Shown here: in pieces, positions 62,925 to 64,000 of the stretch
How positions within the stretch are numbered: the stretch's first letter is position 1
Layout: each line of letters opens with the position of its first letter
From: Meishania litoralis
GTDB lineage: Bacteria > Bacteroidota > Bacteroidia > Flavobacteriales > Flavobacteriaceae
Direction of reading: 5' to 3'
NCBI RefSeq assembly: GCF_042611095.1
Contig: NZ_JBHFPV010000001.1
Span: 930,001-994,000, forward strand
DNA length: 64,000 nucleotides
Made by a program: the position numbers and the translations under genes
Notes under the pieces: model-generated
What the model was told of the DNA's origin: nothing
Database searches by the model: none
Seen by the model: the letters and a program-made list of their open reading frames with translations, nothing else

Positions 62925-63601
62925 GGATTTTTTCAGTCTTTTTGATAGGACTACTTCTTATTGGTTGTAAAAAGAAGGATCCGCCGAAGCCGCCTGAGAG
63001 CGCTCAATTGGTTTTTCCGCAGAGCAATTCGGAATGTACCACCGGTGTAAGCTTGAACGAGACAACGAGTCGGGTAAAATTTCAATGGATGGCCGCTAAT
63101 TATGCTGAAACCTATGAACTAAGGGTGACGAACCGCAAGACGAACATAGCGCAGACCATCAGCACCCATGGGCTAAGTGCCGAACTACCGTTAGAAAAGG
63201 GGGTTCCTTTCTCGTGGTTCGTAAATGCAAGAAACTCAGAGGTTACCCAAGCCACTGCGAGCGAAACTTGGCATTTTTATAATGCAGGATTCGAAACGAG
63301 CCACGCGCCCTTTCCTCCTGAAATTTTGTCGCCTAAATCGGCCGAGTCTGTCTTTAAAGACATCAATAATGAAATTACACTTGACTGGCAGGGTGCCGAT
63401 CTGGATAATGATATTATCGGTTACGATGTACATTTCTCAACCGAGAACCCTCCGCAGACTATAGTTACTACCACCAGTCAGAATATCACTGGCTATAAGG
63501 CTACCGTAGTCACAAATACGGTTTACTATTGGAAGATTGTGGCCAAGGACCAAGAGGGTAATACAGCGGATTCAGGAGTTTTCAGCTTTAAGGCATTGTA
63601 A
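62921..63601 (+). CDS. Fibronectin type III-like lipoprotein
   Basis: A 226-residue lipoprotein: signal MRIFSVFLIGLLLIGC with Cys 16, then KKKDPPKPPES linker, and two fibronectin-type III-like beta domains (VKFQWMAANYAETYELRV; ITLDWQGADLDNDIIGYDVHFST) resembling the domains of the upstream protease. Its ATG overlaps the protease stop (ATGA), so the two are translated together. It may hold the protease or its substrate at the cell surface; that is inference. Confidence 0.85.
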   Translation: MRIFSVFLIGLLLIGCKKKDPPKPPESAQLVFPQSNSECTTGVSLNETTSRVKFQWMAANYAETYELRVTNRKTNIAQTISTHGLSAELPLEKGVPFSWFVNARNSEVTQATASETWHFYNAGFETSHAPFPPEILSPKSAESVFKDINNEITLDWQGADLDNDIIGYDVHFSTENPPQTIVTTTSQNITGYKATVVTNTVYYWKIVAKDQEGNTADSGVFSFKAL

Positions 63602-63608
63602 TCGAACA

Positions 63609-64000
63609 CTACGTATTATTGAAGTCGTTCATGGTATTTTTTACCCCTGACAGAACGAATGATTCTATCAATTCAATTGATTTTTTAAAACGCTCCTGGA
63701 GAACCGATTTCTCCTCGGCATTCCATTCCCCAAGTACATGATCGACCTGTCTTCCTTTTGCAAAATCGGAACCCACCCCGAATCGGAAACGGTTGTATAC
63801 TGTCGTTTGAAGCAAGCATTGAACACTTTTAAGTCCGTTATGGCCGCCATCGCTTCCTTTGGTCTTTAATCTAATGGTGCCAAAAGGAAGGTTGATATCG
63901 TCTGTGATCACGAGAAGATTTTCCAGTGGAACTTTCTCTTTGTCCAACCAATACTTTACCGCTTTTCCGCTGAGGTTCATATACGTTGACGGTTTTAGGC
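63609..64000 (-). CDS. pth: Peptidyl-tRNA hydrolase, C-terminal part (5' cut by window edge)
   Basis: The frame is open through the right edge, so the N-terminus is outside the window; the ATG at 63980 is internal (KPSTYMNLSGKAV). The visible part has the family motifs LLVITDDINLPFGTIRL, GSDGGHNGLKS and FRFGVGS. Pth recycles peptidyl-tRNA by cleaving the ester bond. It converges with the lipoprotein gene, leaving seven bases between the stops. Confidence 0.93.
   Translation of the reverse strand, partial: LKPSTYMNLSGKAVKYWLDKEKVPLENLLVITDDINLPFGTIRLKTKGSDGGHNGLKSVQCLLQTTVYNRFRFGVGSDFAKGRQVDHVLGEWNAEEKSVLQERFKKSIELIESFVLSGVKNTMNDFNNT

Noticed and set aside
1..64000. CRISPR array, tRNA or rRNA genes, insertion sequence, prophage or integrative element
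   Set aside because: No regular spaced repeats, no tRNA-like clover leaf, no transposase, integrase or phage protein, and no long direct repeats were seen.

Overview
The window looks like chromosomal DNA of a marine-type Flavobacteriaceae (phylum Bacteroidota). The signs are promoters of the TAnnTTTG type, two proteins with type IX secretion C-terminal domains, an ornithine-lipid synthase of the OlsF type, DUF4199, DUF6428 and DUF1501/DUF1800 proteins, and a flavobacterial style of short intergenic palindromes. I cannot name the genus. No rRNA, tRNA, CRISPR array, insertion sequence or prophage was recognised. Both ends cut through genes: a 2-hydroxyacid dehydrogenase on the left and peptidyl-tRNA hydrolase on the right.

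Layout. 0-3.7 kb: amino-acid and oxidoreductase metabolism. 3.9-18.3 kb: the most interesting region. It holds a TSUP-family exporter, a macrolide/lipoprotein-type ABC efflux operon, a ribosome hibernation factor with a universal stress protein, pyruvate phosphate dikinase, a sulfide:quinone oxidoreductase-TusE/DsrC-DsrE operon, an unknown His-rich helical protein, a PAS histidine kinase, a response regulator fused to a CRP/FNR-type DNA-binding module, and a second universal stress protein. 18.5-33.8 kb: a short ssb paralogue, a decayed lipoprotein gene, metG, a DUF1800/DUF1501 pair, YraN, an ACT-domain protein, a TlpA-like thioredoxin, a serine hydrolase, a TerB-like protein, mfd and a TspO-like membrane protein. 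34-39 kb: pdeM and the ligase-associated helicase, separated by ribokinase and a sugar permease. 39-44.4 kb: TerB-like, fbp, GNAT, aspartate kinase, olsF-like. 44.4-46.3 kb: an arsenic operon without a visible efflux pump. 46.3-59 kb: small membrane and regulatory genes, mgtE-rsmA, a TPR protein, serS, HTTM and ribF. 59-64 kb: a large secreted metalloprotease with a lipoprotein partner, and pth.

Main finding. Six promoters between 3.85 and 17.4 kb carry the same two-part signal: a TGAYNNNNRTCA palindrome, exactly 23 nt, then a TAnnTTTG/A -7 element. The palindrome centre therefore lies about 41 bp upstream of the expected start, the geometry of class II activation by CRP/FNR proteins. The promoters serve the TSUP exporter, the hibernation factor-stress protein operon, ppdK, the sulfide oxidoreductase operon, the His-rich protein and the second stress protein. 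In the middle of the cluster sits the obvious candidate regulator, a receiver domain fused to a CRP/FNR-type domain, with its kinase. The kinase's PAS domain keeps the His and Arg positions of the oxygen sensor FixL. I infer a compact FixL-FixJ-FixK-like relay, with FixJ and FixK merged into one protein, controlling an energy-limitation, low-oxygen and sulfide programme. The sites and spacing are seen directly; the regulator assignment and the signal are inference.
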